A DNA stretch of 64,000 nt, taken from Mangrovactinospora gilvigrisea. GTDB lineage: Bacteria > Actinomycetota > Actinomycetes > Streptomycetales > Streptomycetaceae. Position 1 is the first letter of the stretch; the number at the start of each line of letters is the position of its first letter. The position numbers and the translations under genes were made by a program. Location of the stretch: positions 1-64,000 of the forward strand of contig NZ_MLCF01000008.1 of NCBI RefSeq assembly GCF_001879105.1, given 5' to 3'. Below the pieces are notes generated by a model. It searched no databases. It was not told the origin of the DNA and saw nothing but the letters and a program-made list of their open reading frames with translations. Of the stretch, positions 55,301-64,000 are shown piece after piece.

Positions 55301-56896
55301 ATGTCCTTCCCCCTGCTGACCGTCACCGCGGCGGTACCGGCGGCGGGCGCCGTCATCACCGGCGCCCTGCCCGCCGCGCGCCGCGGGGCGGCCAAGGCGA
55401 CCGCGATGGGCTTCGCACTGGCGACGCTCGTCCTGGCCGCCGTCGTCACCGGAAGATTCCGACCCGGCGGCGCGCAGTACCAGCTGACGGAGAGCCACTC
55501 CTGGATCCCCGCGTTCGGGGTGCGCTACCAACTCGGCGTGGACGGCATCGCGGTGGTGCTGGTGCTGCTCACCGCGGTGCTGCTGCCCGTGGTGATGCTC
55601 GCCTCCTGGCACGACGCCGACCTGCCGGCCGAGGGCCCCAAGGACAAGCGGCGCCCGGCCGGCGCCTTCTTCGGGCTGATGCTGGCCATCGAGGCGATGG
55701 TGATCATCGCCTTCGAGGCCACCGACGTCTTCCTCTTCTACATCTTCTTCGAGGCCATGCTCATCCCGATGTACTTCCTCATCGGCGGCTTCGGGCAGAA
55801 GTACGAGGGGCGGCGGGCGGCGGTCGGCGACAGCGCGGACGAGTCCTCCGTGCGGCGCTCCCGCGCCGCGGTGAAGTTCCTGCTCTACAACCTGCTCGGC
55901 GGGCTGGTGATGCTGGCGGCGGTGGTCGCGCTGTACGTCAACGCGCACAGCTTCTCCGTCCCGGCGCTGCAGAACGCGCACCTGTCCACCACCGCCGAGC
56001 GGCTGATCTTCCTCGGCTTCATGTTCGCCTTCGCGGTGAAGGCGCCGCTGTGGCCGCTGCACACCTGGCTGCCGGGGGCGATGGGGGAGTCGACGGCCGG
56101 CACGGCCGTGCTGATCACCGCGGTGGTCGACAAGGTCGGCACCTTCGCGATGCTGCGGTTCTGCCTCCAGCTCTTCCCGGGCGCCAGCGCCTGGGCGACG
56201 CCGGTGGTGCTGGTGCTCGCGGTGATCTCCATCCTCTACGGGGCGATCCTCGCGGTGGTCCAGAAGGACATCAAGCGGCTGATCGCCTACGCGTCCATCT
56301 CCCACTTCGGCTTCATCATCCTGGGGATCTTCGCGCTCAACTCCCGCGGCCAGTCCGGGGCGACCCTCTACATGGTCAACCACGGCATCTCCACCGCCGC
56401 GCTGATGCTGATCGCCGGGTTCCTGATCTCCCGCCGCGGCTCGGCGCTGATCGCCGACTTCGGCGGGGTGCAGAAGGTCGCGCCGATCCTCGCCGGCACC
56501 TTCCTGGTGGCCGGCCTCGCCACCCTCTCGCTGCCCGGCCTCGCCCCGTTCACCAGCGAATTCCTGGTGCTGCTGGGCGCGTTCGAGCACACCCCGGCGA
56601 TCGGCGTCGCCGCGGTCGTCGGCATCGTCTTCGCCGCCCTGTACGTGCTGGTGCTCTACCAGCGGACCATGACGGGCCCGGTGAAGGACGGCGTCACGGC
56701 GCTCAAGGACCTGAAGGTCCGGGAGATCGCGGTGGTGGCGCCCCTGATGGCGCTGCTGCTCTTCCTCGGCGTCTATCCCCAGCCGGTGCTCAACGTGGTG
56801 AACCCGTCCGTCGGGCACACCATGAGCGCCCTGCACAAGCAGGACCCGAAGCCGACCCACCCGGTCGCCGAAGCCATCAACGGAGGCAGCCGATGA
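55301..56896 (+). CDS. nuoM: NADH-quinone oxidoreductase subunit M
   Basis: A 531-residue antiporter-like subunit, 14 helices. FYIFFEAMLIPMYFLIG (Glu), VKAPLWPLHTWLPGAMGEST and YASISHFGFIILG are conserved. A short charged insert lies at about residues 165-190. Overlaps nuoN by ATGA. Confidence 0.97.
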   Translation: MSFPLLTVTAAVPAAGAVITGALPAARRGAAKATAMGFALATLVLAAVVTGRFRPGGAQYQLTESHSWIPAFGVRYQLGVDGIAVVLVLLTAVLLPVVMLASWHDADLPAEGPKDKRRPAGAFFGLMLAIEAMVIIAFEATDVFLFYIFFEAMLIPMYFLIGGFGQKYEGRRAAVGDSADESSVRRSRAAVKFLLYNLLGGLVMLAAVVALYVNAHSFSVPALQNAHLSTTAERLIFLGFMFAFAVKAPLWPLHTWLPGAMGESTAGTAVLITAVVDKVGTFAMLRFCLQLFPGASAWATPVVLVLAVISILYGAILAVVQKDIKRLIAYASISHFGFIILGIFALNSRGQSGATLYMVNHGISTAALMLIAGFLISRRGSALIADFGGVQKVAPILAGTFLVAGLATLSLPGLAPFTSEFLVLLGAFEHTPAIGVAAVVGIVFAALYVLVLYQRTMTGPVKDGVTALKDLKVREIAVVAPLMALLLFLGVYPQPVLNVVNPSVGHTMSALHKQDPKPTHPVAEAINGGSR

Positions 56897-58551
56897 GCGC
56901 CACCGCGGTCGCGGCCCCCGCCGTCCACAGCCTGTGGACGACGGCGGCCGCTGCGCCCATCCACGCGCCGAAGATCGAGTACGCCCAGCTGTCACCGATC
57001 CTGGTGGTGCTCGGCGCCGCCGTGGCCGGCATCCTCGTCGAGGCCTTCGTGCCCCGCCGGGCCCGCTACGGCACCCAGCTGGCCGTCACCCTGATCGGCC
57101 TCGCCGGGGCGTTCGCCGCCGTCGTCGGCCTCGCCGCCACCGGCTACGCCACCACAAAGGCGGACCTCGCCGCGATGGGCTCCATCGCCGTCGACGGCCC
57201 GTCACTCTTCCTCCAGGGCACGCTGATCCTCGTCACCGCGGTCGGCGTGCTGGCCATCGCCGAGCGCGGCCTGGAGCCGCAGAGCCGCGAGGTGCCGCAC
57301 GTCGACGCCTTCGCGCCGCAGGCCGCGGCCGTCCCCGGCAGCGAGGACGAGAAGGCCGCCGCCCGGGCGGGCTGGTCGACCACCGAGGTCTTCCCGCTCA
57401 CCCTCTTCGCCCTCTCCGGGATGCTGGTCTTCCCGGCCGCGGGCGACCTGCTGACGCTCTTCATCGGCCTGGAGATCCTCTCCCTGCCGCTGTACCTGAT
57501 GTGCGCCCTCGCCCGGCGCCGCCGCCTGCTCTCCCAGGAGTCGGCGGTGAAGTACTTCCTGCTCGGCGCCTTCGCCTCGGCGTTCTTCCTCTTCGGGACG
57601 GCGCTGCTGTACGGCTACGCGGGGACGCTGGACCTGGGCGGGATCGCCAAGGTGGTCACCGGGGACGCGGCGCCCAACGCCGCGCTGAACGCCTCCGCGC
57701 ACGGCGACGCGCTGCTGCTGATCGGCGGCGCGATGATCGTCATGGGGCTGCTCTTCAAGGTCGGCGCGGTGCCCTTCCACGCCTGGACCCCGGACGTCTA
57801 CCAGGGCGCCCCCACCCCCATCACCGGCTTCATGGCCGCCGCCACCAAGGTCGCCGCCTTCGGCGCCCTGCTGCGGCTGCTGTACGTGGCGCTGCCGGAG
57901 ATGCGCTGGGACTGGCGGCCCGTCATGTGGGGCGTCGCCATCCTCACCATGGCGCTCGGCGCGATCGTCGCGGTCACCCAGACCGACGTCAAGCGGATGC
58001 TGGCGTACTCCTCCATCGCGCACGCCGGGTTCCTGCTCACCGGGGTGATCGCCGGCAACAAGCAGGGCGTCTCGGCCGTCCTGTTCTACCTGGCCGCCTA
58101 CTCCTTCGTGACGCTCGGCGCCTTCGCCGTCGTCACCCTGGTGCGGGACGCCGGCGGCGAGGCCACCCACCTCTCCCGCTGGGACGGCCTGGGGCGGCGC
58201 TCCCCGCTGGTGGCCGTGACCTTCGCGCTCTTCCTGCTGGCCTTCGCCGGGATCCCGCTCACCAGCGGCTTCTCCGGGAAGTTCGCGGTCTTCTCGGCCG
58301 CCGCCAAGGGCGGGGCGGTGCCGCTGGTGGTCGTCGGCGTGCTGTGCAGCGCGGTGGCGGCGTTCTTCTACGTGCGGGTCATCGTGCGGATGTTCTTCGC
58401 CGAGCCGCGGGCGGACGGGCCCAGTGTCGCCGTCCCCAGCGCGCTCACCGGCACCGCGATCGCCGTCGGAGCAGCGGCCACGCTGGTGCTCGGCGTCTTC
58501 CCGCAGTGGGCCTTCGACCTCGCCGACAAGGCGTCGGTCTTCATCAGGTAA
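56893..58551 (+). CDS. nuoN: NADH-quinone oxidoreductase subunit N
   Basis: A 552-residue antiporter-like subunit, last of the operon. FIGLEILSLPLYLMCALAR, VGAVPFHAWTPDVYQGAPTPITGFMA and YSSIAHAGFLLTG are conserved. Followed by a strong hairpin. Confidence 0.97.
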   Translation: MSATAVAAPAVHSLWTTAAAAPIHAPKIEYAQLSPILVVLGAAVAGILVEAFVPRRARYGTQLAVTLIGLAGAFAAVVGLAATGYATTKADLAAMGSIAVDGPSLFLQGTLILVTAVGVLAIAERGLEPQSREVPHVDAFAPQAAAVPGSEDEKAAARAGWSTTEVFPLTLFALSGMLVFPAAGDLLTLFIGLEILSLPLYLMCALARRRRLLSQESAVKYFLLGAFASAFFLFGTALLYGYAGTLDLGGIAKVVTGDAAPNAALNASAHGDALLLIGGAMIVMGLLFKVGAVPFHAWTPDVYQGAPTPITGFMAAATKVAAFGALLRLLYVALPEMRWDWRPVMWGVAILTMALGAIVAVTQTDVKRMLAYSSIAHAGFLLTGVIAGNKQGVSAVLFYLAAYSFVTLGAFAVVTLVRDAGGEATHLSRWDGLGRRSPLVAVTFALFLLAFAGIPLTSGFSGKFAVFSAAAKGGAVPLVVVGVLCSAVAAFFYVRVIVRMFFAEPRADGPSVAVPSALTGTAIAVGAAATLVLGVFPQWAFDLADKASVFIR

Positions 58552-58568
58552 CCGTGCACCCGTCCGGC

Positions 58569-58615
58569 GGCCACGCACAGGCATCCCCGATTCCCCGGGG
58601 GGCCTGTGCGTGGCC
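58569..58615. terminator. nuo operon terminator
   Basis: 14-bp arms GGCCACGCACAGGC (58569-58582) and GCCTGTGCGTGGCC (58602-58615). The loop contains CCCCG / CGGGG. Confidence 0.85.
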
Positions 58616-58777
58616 CGCGTGCGAAGGGGGGATCCTGGGACAGGGATCGGGCGGTCCCGGCGCGGCATCACGCCGCGCATCACCCGCCCGGGGAACAGTG
58701 AACGGGAAGCGAACGGATACGCTGACAGGACGGCGAGCCAGATGACCAGTGCCGGAGCAGTGACAGGAGCGTTCCCC

Positions 58778-59797
58778 GTGACCGTCGACGGGCCCTTCGG
58801 GCTGAGATTTGCGGACCCCGCCCTGGACGCGGACATCCGCGCCGGCATGGCGGCCGTCGAGGAAGGCCTCCTGGAGGCCACCAAGAGCGACGTCCCGTTC
58901 ATCACCCGCGCCGCCCGGCACCTGCTGGAGGCCGGCGGCAAGCGGTTCCGTCCCCTCCTGGTGCTGCTCGCCGCCCAGTTCGGCGACCCGCAGGCGCCGG
59001 GCGTGGTGCGCTCCGGCGTCGTCATGGAACTGACCCACCTGGCCACCCTCTACCACGACGACGTCATGGACGAGGCGGACCGCCGCCGCGGCACCGTCTC
59101 GGCCAACGCCCAGTGGGACAACTCGGTCGCCATCCTCACCGGCGACTTCCTCTTCGCCCGGGCCTCGAAGCTGATAACCGATCTCGGCGACCGGGCGGTG
59201 CGCGCCCAGGCGGAGGCCTTCGAGCGGCTCGTCACCGGGCAGATCCTGGAGACCGTCGGCCCCGAGCCGGGCGGCGACCCGATGGCCCACTACCTGGAGG
59301 TGGTGGACGGCAAGACGGGCTCGCTCTTCTCGGCGTCCTGCCAGTTCGGGTCGTGGCAGTCGGGCGCGGACGACCGGGCGGTCGAGCTGCTCCGCAAGTT
59401 CGGCGACCGGGTCGGGGTGGCCTTCCAGCTCGCCGACGACCTGCTGGACATCGCCAGCGACGCGGAGGAGTCGGGCAAGGTCCCCGGCATCGACCTGCGC
59501 GAGGGCATCCCCAGCCTGCCGGTGCTTCAGCTGCGGGCGATGCCGGCCGACCCGTCCGTCCCCGGCGACGCGCGGCTGCGCGAGCTGCTGGACGGCGGCC
59601 CCGACGCGCTCGACGACGACGCGGTGCTCGCCGAGGCGGTCGCCCTCTTCCGCGCCCACCCGGCGCTGGAGGTGGCCCGCCGCGAGACCCTCCGGGTCGC
59701 CGCCGACGCCCGCGCCGTCCTCGACCCGCTGCCCGACATCCCGGCGAAGGACGCCCTGCAGTCCCTCTGCGACATCGTCGCGCACCGCGCGGGCTGA
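58778..59797 (+). CDS. Long-chain polyprenyl diphosphate synthase
   Basis: A 339-residue trans-prenyltransferase. GGKRFRPLLVLLAAQFG, first Asp-rich motif LYHDDVMDEADRRRG, second QLADDLLDIASD. No bulky residue block just before the first motif (MELTHLATLYHDD), which fits long products such as the menaquinone side chain. GTG 58778 has AGGAG at 58765-58769; the position next to nuo and menaquinone genes fits. Hydrolysis products unknown. Confidence 0.93.
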   Translation: MTVDGPFGLRFADPALDADIRAGMAAVEEGLLEATKSDVPFITRAARHLLEAGGKRFRPLLVLLAAQFGDPQAPGVVRSGVVMELTHLATLYHDDVMDEADRRRGTVSANAQWDNSVAILTGDFLFARASKLITDLGDRAVRAQAEAFERLVTGQILETVGPEPGGDPMAHYLEVVDGKTGSLFSASCQFGSWQSGADDRAVELLRKFGDRVGVAFQLADDLLDIASDAEESGKVPGIDLREGIPSLPVLQLRAMPADPSVPGDARLRELLDGGPDALDDDAVLAEAVALFRAHPALEVARRETLRVAADARAVLDPLPDIPAKDALQSLCDIVAHRAG

Positions 59798-59871
59798 CGT
59801 CCGCCCGGCCTGCTGCCGTGGCCGGATGCGCCCACCGAACCCCCGGCCCCGGCACACGTAGCCGGCCACGG

Positions 59872-60044
59872 CGCAAGGTCCTGTCCGGGGTCCGGATCAT
59901 GGCGCCCGACGCCGTACGGGGCCGCCTGCTGCGTTGTCGGGATCGCCCGAGTACGCCCGGTACGAGGACGACCCTCCGCCTTGCATCCGGCCCCGTCTGA
60001 CGCCGGGCGCTGATCATGATCCGGACTCCGGACAGGACCTTGCG
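59872..60044. mobile_element. MITE-like element, 173 bp, 30-bp terminal inverted repeats
   Basis: Ends begin CGCAAGGTCCTGTCCGG (59872) and match the reverse complement of 60015-60044 over 30 bp with one mismatch. Imperfect pairing extends about 25 bp further (GCGCCCGACGCC / GCGCCCGGCGTC), so the element could fold into one long hairpin. No transposase. No clear target-site duplication was seen. Confidence 0.75.
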
Positions 60045-60600
60045 GGACTCGCCGGCGGCCTGTGCCTGGTGCGCGGCGTCCGCGGGGGAGCTGGTGTCCT
60101 CCAGCCGCACGCCGACGACTCTGGCCAGCGCCCGAATGTCGGTCAGCTGCGGGCGCACGTCCGCCGGCAGGTCGTTGCCGAGCCGGGTGTACTGCCCCCG
60201 CAGCCACTCCGCCTGCTCGGGCGAGAGCGGCATGCGGCGCTGCGCCTCCAGCGCCCCCGGCGCCCGTCGCGCGCGCCCAACCGCCCGACCGGTCCAGCGA
60301 GTTGTCGTAGACGATGCCGCCGCCCCAGCGGTGCAGCCGGACCGAGTCCAGGAACCGCCGCTCGTCCGCGCCCTGCAGCGTCTTGGGGATGCCGTGGTAG
60401 TCCTTGTCGTGGATGTCGGTGGCGACCACCCGCCCGTAGCCGGCCTCCTCGCATGTTCATGTAGCGGCTGAGGTTGGCGGTCCGGCTGATCGCCGCCGGC
60501 ACGACCATCACGTCGGTCTCGGTGGTGAAGCCCAGCCGGCGGAACTCGACGGCCTCGCGCTCGGCCGAGCCGCTGCCCATGCTGCCCTCCCGCACGAGGT
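60045..60600 (-). pseudogene. Decayed coding sequence, family not recognised
   Basis: Three minus-strand frames carry sensible, non-overlapping segments in order: 60595 to about 60452 (EFRRLGFTTETDVMVVPAAI...NLSRYM), about 60451 to 60265 (ATDIHDKDYHGIPKTLQGAD, RFLDSVRLHRWGGG), then about 60265 to 60045 (PLSPEQAEWLRGQYTRLG, RPQLTDIRALARVVGVRLED). Joined, they read as the C-terminal part of one protein broken by two frameshifts, running into the MITE. No start is present. Confidence 0.55.
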
Positions 60601-60633
60601 TGAGCCGCTCGTCCCTGGCGGGGACCGGGGGCC

Positions 60634-61045
60634 GTGACGATCCTGCCCCGCACCTCGGACCGCGCCGAGCTGGACGCGGACATCCGGAACGCCGACGCGG
60701 TCCCGATGCCGTCCAAGCACGAGGGGTTCGGGCCGGTCGGCACGGAGGCGGCGGCGCACGGGGTGCCGATCCTCGTCAACGAGGACAGCGGCACGGGTAC
60801 TTCCCGCGCGACTCCAGCCGGGTGCCGTCGCAGGTGGGGCGGCCTTGCGTGGTGGCCGATCCGGCGCCGGGCTCGGGGAGCAGCCGTGCGCGGGCGTGGT
60901 CGGAGGCGATCACGGAGCTGGACCGGAACCTCCCTGAGCGGCGCGAGAACGCGGCGGCACTGCGGGAGACGCTCAAGCAGTACTCCTGGGACGACGCGGC
61001 CCACGCGATGGTCGTCGACCACCGCCCCGGCGGCTACCCGCAGCG
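60634..61045 (+). pseudogene. Fragment of a GT4-type glycosyltransferase, frameshifted
   Basis: The first frame (60634 to about 60795) has SDRAELDADIRNADAVPMPS then KHEGFGPVGTEAAAHGVPIL, the donor-site E-x7-E region of GT-B glycosyltransferases. After a shift, the second frame (to about 61030) continues with HGYFPRDSSRVPSQVG, VVADPAPGSGSSRARAWSEA and RETLKQYSWDDAAHAMVV, the usual C-terminal end. The N-terminal half is missing. Confidence 0.7.
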
Positions 61046-61242
61046 CATCCGCGTCCATGCCGACCCCATCGGGGACAGGTCCACGCGACCCTGGCCGATC
61101 GGCCGATCCCCACCCGTGCGCCGTAATCCCGGGGGAGTACGCGGACTTGGCCCTCCGGCTTGATGCGCTCGGCGTGGCAGGGTGGTTCTCTGGGATGCAG
61201 AAGCCCGAAGCGTGGGTCGCAACCGACGGAGGTAGCGCACAG
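61046..61242. other. Intergenic region before the LolA-like gene
   Basis: 197 bp with no gene. GGAGG at 61228-61232 serves the gene at 61243; no clear promoter boxes were found. Confidence 0.4.
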
Positions 61243-62472
61243 ATGTCACGCACAGACCAGGGCCCCCGGCGGTCGCGCCGGTACGCCCGGATTGCCGTCC
61301 CGGCCGGCGTCGCCGCCGTCGCGGCACTCGCCGCGAGCCTGGGGCCGGCGCTCGCCGACAGCGGCGGGCCGAGCCTCACGCACCTGACGGCCAAGCAGTT
61401 GCTGGAGAAGATGGCCGCGGCCCGCGGCGGCACGGAGGCGTTCTCCGGAACGGTCACCTCCACGCCCGACCTCGGCCTGCCGCAGATCCCGTCCGGCCTC
61501 GGCGGCGCGGCCGGATCGTCGTCGACGCCCTCGGGGGGCGCCGGCGGCAAGGCCTCGTCCTCGGCCGCCGACCCGCAGAAGCACCTGATGGGCCTGCTCA
61601 CCGGCGACAGCACCATGCAGGTCGCCGTGGACGGGCCGAAGAAGAGCAGCGTCGCCCTGGTGGAGAGCCTCGCCGAGTACCGCGTGGTGCGCAACGGCGA
61701 CTCCGTGTGGGCGTACGACTCCTCGTCCAACACCGCCTGGCACCGCACGCTCAGCGGCGCCGAGCAGAAGCAGATGCAGCAGAAGAAGGCGGCGACGCCG
61801 AGCCCCGAGGCGACCACCCCGTCGGCCGTGGCCGATCGGCTGCTCGCCGCCGCGGGCCCGTCCACCAGCGTCAACGCGGACGGCACCACCACGGTCGCCG
61901 GCCGCGACGCCTATGTGCTGGACCTGACGCCGAAGAACACCGGCTCCACCATCGGCGACGTCAAGATCGCCGTGGACGCGCAGAAGTACGTTCCGCTGCG
62001 CGTCACCGTCGACCCCGCCTCCGGCGGCAAGGCGGCGTGGCAGGTCGGCTTCACCAGCATCAGCTTCGGCACGCCCCCGGCGAGCCGGTTCGCCTTCACC
62101 CCGCCGTCCGGCGCGAAGGTCACCACCGCCACGCCCAAGGCGAAGGCGGGCGCGCGGCCCGAGCACACCATGACGCCGCAGCAGAAGGCGAAGGCCAAGG
62201 CGCACGCCAAGCAGAACTCGGCGAACCGCAAGACCTTCGGCAGCGGCTGGGCCACCGTCTACCGCATGCAGGGCGCGAGCGGCTCGGCCGGCACGAACGG
62301 CGAGATGCAGAAGGCGCTCTCCGCGATGGGCAGCAAGGTCAGCGGCAGCTTCGGCAGCGGCACGCTGGTCAAGAGCCGCCTGATCAACGTCCTGGTGACG
62401 GACAGCGGCAAGGTGTACGCCGGCGCCGTCCCGTCGTCGACGCTGATCAGCGACGCCAACGCGGACCGCTAG
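61243..62472 (+). CDS. LolA-like/DUF2092 secreted lipoprotein-carrier family protein
   Basis: A 409-residue protein. Signal sequence: RRSRRYARIAVPAGVAAVAAL then an Ala-rich helix to ALADS (about residue 38). The body has LTAKQLLEKMAAARGGTEAFSG, EYRVVRNGDSVWAYDSSSN, and DVKIAVDAQKYVPLRVTVD, which recall the LolA beta-barrel family (COG2834). Ser/Gly- and Lys/Ala-rich inserts break it. Upstream of an ABC transporter; outside-facing, probably lipid or lipoprotein binding. Confidence 0.85.
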   Translation: MSRTDQGPRRSRRYARIAVPAGVAAVAALAASLGPALADSGGPSLTHLTAKQLLEKMAAARGGTEAFSGTVTSTPDLGLPQIPSGLGGAAGSSSTPSGGAGGKASSSAADPQKHLMGLLTGDSTMQVAVDGPKKSSVALVESLAEYRVVRNGDSVWAYDSSSNTAWHRTLSGAEQKQMQQKKAATPSPEATTPSAVADRLLAAAGPSTSVNADGTTTVAGRDAYVLDLTPKNTGSTIGDVKIAVDAQKYVPLRVTVDPASGGKAAWQVGFTSISFGTPPASRFAFTPPSGAKVTTATPKAKAGARPEHTMTPQQKAKAKAHAKQNSANRKTFGSGWATVYRMQGASGSAGTNGEMQKALSAMGSKVSGSFGSGTLVKSRLINVLVTDSGKVYAGAVPSSTLISDANADR

Positions 62473-62491
62473 GCAGCGAGCGACCCACGTG

Positions 62492-63475
62492 ATGAACCGC
62501 GCACCCGTCATCCGCACCCGCGGCCTCTCCAAGCGCTACGGAGGCCGCGGGAGCGGTCAACTCGCCGTCGACGGACTGGACCTGAGCGTCCCCGCCGGCA
62601 GCGTCTTCGGCTTCCTCGGACCGAACGGCTCGGGCAAGACCACCACCATCCGCATGCTGCTCGGCCTCATCACGCCCTCCGCGGGCCGGGTCGAGCTGCT
62701 CGGCGGCGACATGCCGTCCGCGCTGGGCACAGTGCTGCCCCGGGTGGGGGCGCTGATCGAGGGCCCGGCCCTCTACGGCTTCCTCTCCGGGCGGGACAAC
62801 CTGGCGCGGTTCGACGCCGCCGACCCCACCGCCGATCCGCGCACCCGGTCGACGCGCATCGGGACGGCGCTGGAGCGGGTGGGGCTCTCGCACGCGGCGG
62901 CCAAGAAGGCCCGCGCCTACTCGCTGGGCATGAAGCAGCGCCTCGGCATCGCCGCCGCGCTGCTGCAGCCGCGCGATCTGCTGGTGCTGGACGAGCCCAC
63001 CAACGGGCTCGACCCGCAGGGCATGCGGGAGATCCGCTCGCTGGTGCGGGAGCTGGCCGGCGACGGCTCGACGGTCTTCCTCTCCTCCCATCTGCTGGAC
63101 GAGGTGGAGCAGGTCTGCACGCACGCCGCGGTGATGTCCCGCGGCCGGCTGCTCACCCAGGGCACGGTGGCCGAGCTGGCCTCCGGCACCCGCGGGCGGG
63201 TGGTGCTGCGCGTCCCGCGCGAGGACGAGGAGGCGGCGGTGCGGGTGCTGACGAAGCATCGGCTCACCGCGGAGCCGCCCTTCGCCGAGGAGGACGGCGG
63301 GGCGGTGCTGCGGCTGGAGGCGGACGCGGCGGCCCTGGACGGCGCCGATCCGTCGGCGGTCGTCGCCGATCTCGTCCATGCCGGAGTGCGGGTCCGCGCG
63401 TTCGGCGTGGAGCGCGGCTCGCTGGAGGACGCGTTCGTGGCCCTGACCGGGGAGGGATTCGATGTCGCAGGCTGA
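62492..63475 (+). CDS. ABC transporter ATP-binding protein
   Basis: A 327-residue ATPase. Walker A GPNGSGKTTT, signature YSLGMKQRLGIAAALL, Walker B LLVLDEPTNGLDP, H-loop SSHLLDEVE. The C-terminal 90 residues are the extra domain seen in drug/antibiotic-type exporters (DrrA-like). GTG at 62489 is an equally possible start. Overlaps the permease gene by 14 bp. Confidence 0.93.
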   Translation: MNRAPVIRTRGLSKRYGGRGSGQLAVDGLDLSVPAGSVFGFLGPNGSGKTTTIRMLLGLITPSAGRVELLGGDMPSALGTVLPRVGALIEGPALYGFLSGRDNLARFDAADPTADPRTRSTRIGTALERVGLSHAAAKKARAYSLGMKQRLGIAAALLQPRDLLVLDEPTNGLDPQGMREIRSLVRELAGDGSTVFLSSHLLDEVEQVCTHAAVMSRGRLLTQGTVAELASGTRGRVVLRVPREDEEAAVRVLTKHRLTAEPPFAEEDGGAVLRLEADAAALDGADPSAVVADLVHAGVRVRAFGVERGSLEDAFVALTGEGFDVAG

Positions 63476-64000
63476 GCAGACCGAGCACGCCGAGCAGACC
63501 GAGCAGACCGAGCACGCCGAGCACGCCGAGCACGCCGAGCACGCCGAGCAGGTCGAGCACGCCGAGCACGCCGAGCAGGTCGAGGCGGACGCGGCCCCGG
63601 CGCCGGCGGCCGACGGGCGGGCCTGGCCGGCCCGGCGGGCGTCCCATCCCCTGACGCTCTTCCGCAGCGAGCTGTCGGTGATGTTCCGGCGCTGGCGGAC
63701 GCGTTCGCTGCTGGCGCTGGTGGCGGCGGTGCCGCTGCTGATCGGCATCGCGGTGCGCGTCAACGAGTCGGACTCGCGGGGCGGCGGCGGGCCGGGGTTC
63801 ATCGCCCTGGTCACCGAGAACGGGCTGTTCCTGGTCTTCACCGCGCTGGCCGTCACGCTGCCGGTGTTCCTGCCGCTGGCGGTCGGCGTGGTGGTGGGCG
63901 ACTCGATCGCGGGCGAGGCGAGCACGGGGACGCTGCGCTATCTGCTGGTCGGCCCGGCCGGCCGGGCCCGGCTGCTGCTGGTGAAGTTCGCCGCCGGGAT
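63462..64000 (+). CDS. ABC transporter permease, 3' end outside window
   Basis: Starts ATG 63462; the first 45 residues are a run of EHA/EQT/EQV triplets (see repeat). Then a helix (TRSLLALVAAVPLLIGIAV), an outside loop and a second helix pair (NGLFLVFTALAVTLPVFLPLAVGVVVGD) with SIAGEASTGTLRYLLVGPAGR, the ABC-2 permease motif. Runs off the window. Confidence 0.88.
   Translation, partial: MSQAEQTEHAEQTEQTEHAEHAEHAEHAEQVEHAEHAEQVEADAAPAPAADGRAWPARRASHPLTLFRSELSVMFRRWRTRSLLALVAAVPLLIGIAVRVNESDSRGGGGPGFIALVTENGLFLVFTALAVTLPVFLPLAVGVVVGDSIAGEASTGTLRYLLVGPAGRARLLLVKFAAG
63474..63581 (+). repeat. 9-bp tandem repeat array encoding E(H/Q)(A/T/V)
   Basis: Twelve in-frame copies of GAGCACGCC/GAGCAGACC/GAGCAGGTC at the N-terminus of the permease. 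Each triplet encodes EHA, EQT or EQV. Such arrays change copy number readily and keep the frame. Confidence 0.9.

Noticed and set aside
59798-61242. Functional toxin or defence gene in the decayed region
   Set aside because: No intact start-to-stop frame of a recognisable family; both sets of segments need frameshifts to be read.
63474-63581. CRISPR-like array
   Set aside because: Units are only 9 bp with no spacers and lie in frame in a permease gene.

Overview
The window is high-GC actinobacterial chromosome with the gene content and order of a Streptomyces (or close relative) core region. Supporting evidence: a 14-gene nuoA-N operon, the futalosine menaquinone route (mqnA, mqnC, mqnE and the mqnL/mqnP/mqnM decarboxylation-prenylation set), a DUF4232 lipoprotein, a PASTA-less receptor-type Ser/Thr kinase, an LAETG sortase substrate, GTG and TTG starts, and ATGA/GTGA coupled overlaps.

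Layout. 1-876: 3' end of a membrane glycosyltransferase-like gene, convergent with a histidine phosphatase-hemL pair (973-2981); an 81-bp tandem duplication lies between them. 3213-3758: conserved hypothetical gene whose last 76 bp reappear at 7997-8072. The enclosed 4.3-kb segment (two DUF1254/DUF1214 genes and a GAP/LysE-type exporter) looks like a remnant of a site-specifically integrated element. 8223-12851: lipoprotein, Ser/Thr kinase, small membrane, VOC and Nudix proteins. 13060-16201: tlpA/resA-ccdA-resB cytochrome c maturation genes, without an adjacent ccsA/ccsB. 16297-18559: hypothetical gene, ECF sigma factor and a translationally coupled secreted/anti-sigma-like protein. 18669-22211: PadR regulator with an ABC exporter of FtsX type. 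22263-29656: menaquinone genes mqnL-mqnP, rhomboid, mqnM, an Lrp regulator, threonine dehydratase-like gene, mqnE and DUF4229. 29744-31296: a cysteine-ended leader peptide and a cation symporter. 31351-33318: isochorismatase-like hydrolase, GlxA/AraC regulator, cold-shock gene. 33628-37534: mqnA, mqnC, LAETG protein, menG. 37507-40233: a GntR-TetR composite regulator divergent from an MFS exporter. 40389-41693: geranylgeranyl reductase-like FAD enzyme. 42178-58551: nuoA-N. 58778-59797: long-chain polyprenyl diphosphate synthase. 59798-61242: decayed DNA with a 173-bp MITE-like element and pieces of a glycosyltransferase. 61243-64000: LolA-like protein and an ABC transporter, cut by the window end.

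How it works together. Much of the window serves aerobic respiration. The polyprenyl synthase makes the side chain, mqnA/E/C/L/P/M and menG make menaquinone, the geranylgeranyl reductase probably saturates isoprenoid units, Nuo feeds electrons from NADH into menaquinone, and the resA-ccdA-resB set matures cytochrome c. hemL supplies haem precursor. A Rex-type operator precedes nuoA, which would tie expression to NADH/NAD+. The accessory signals are the 76-bp-flanked island, the leader-peptide attenuator, the composite GntR-TetR operator and the MITE region.
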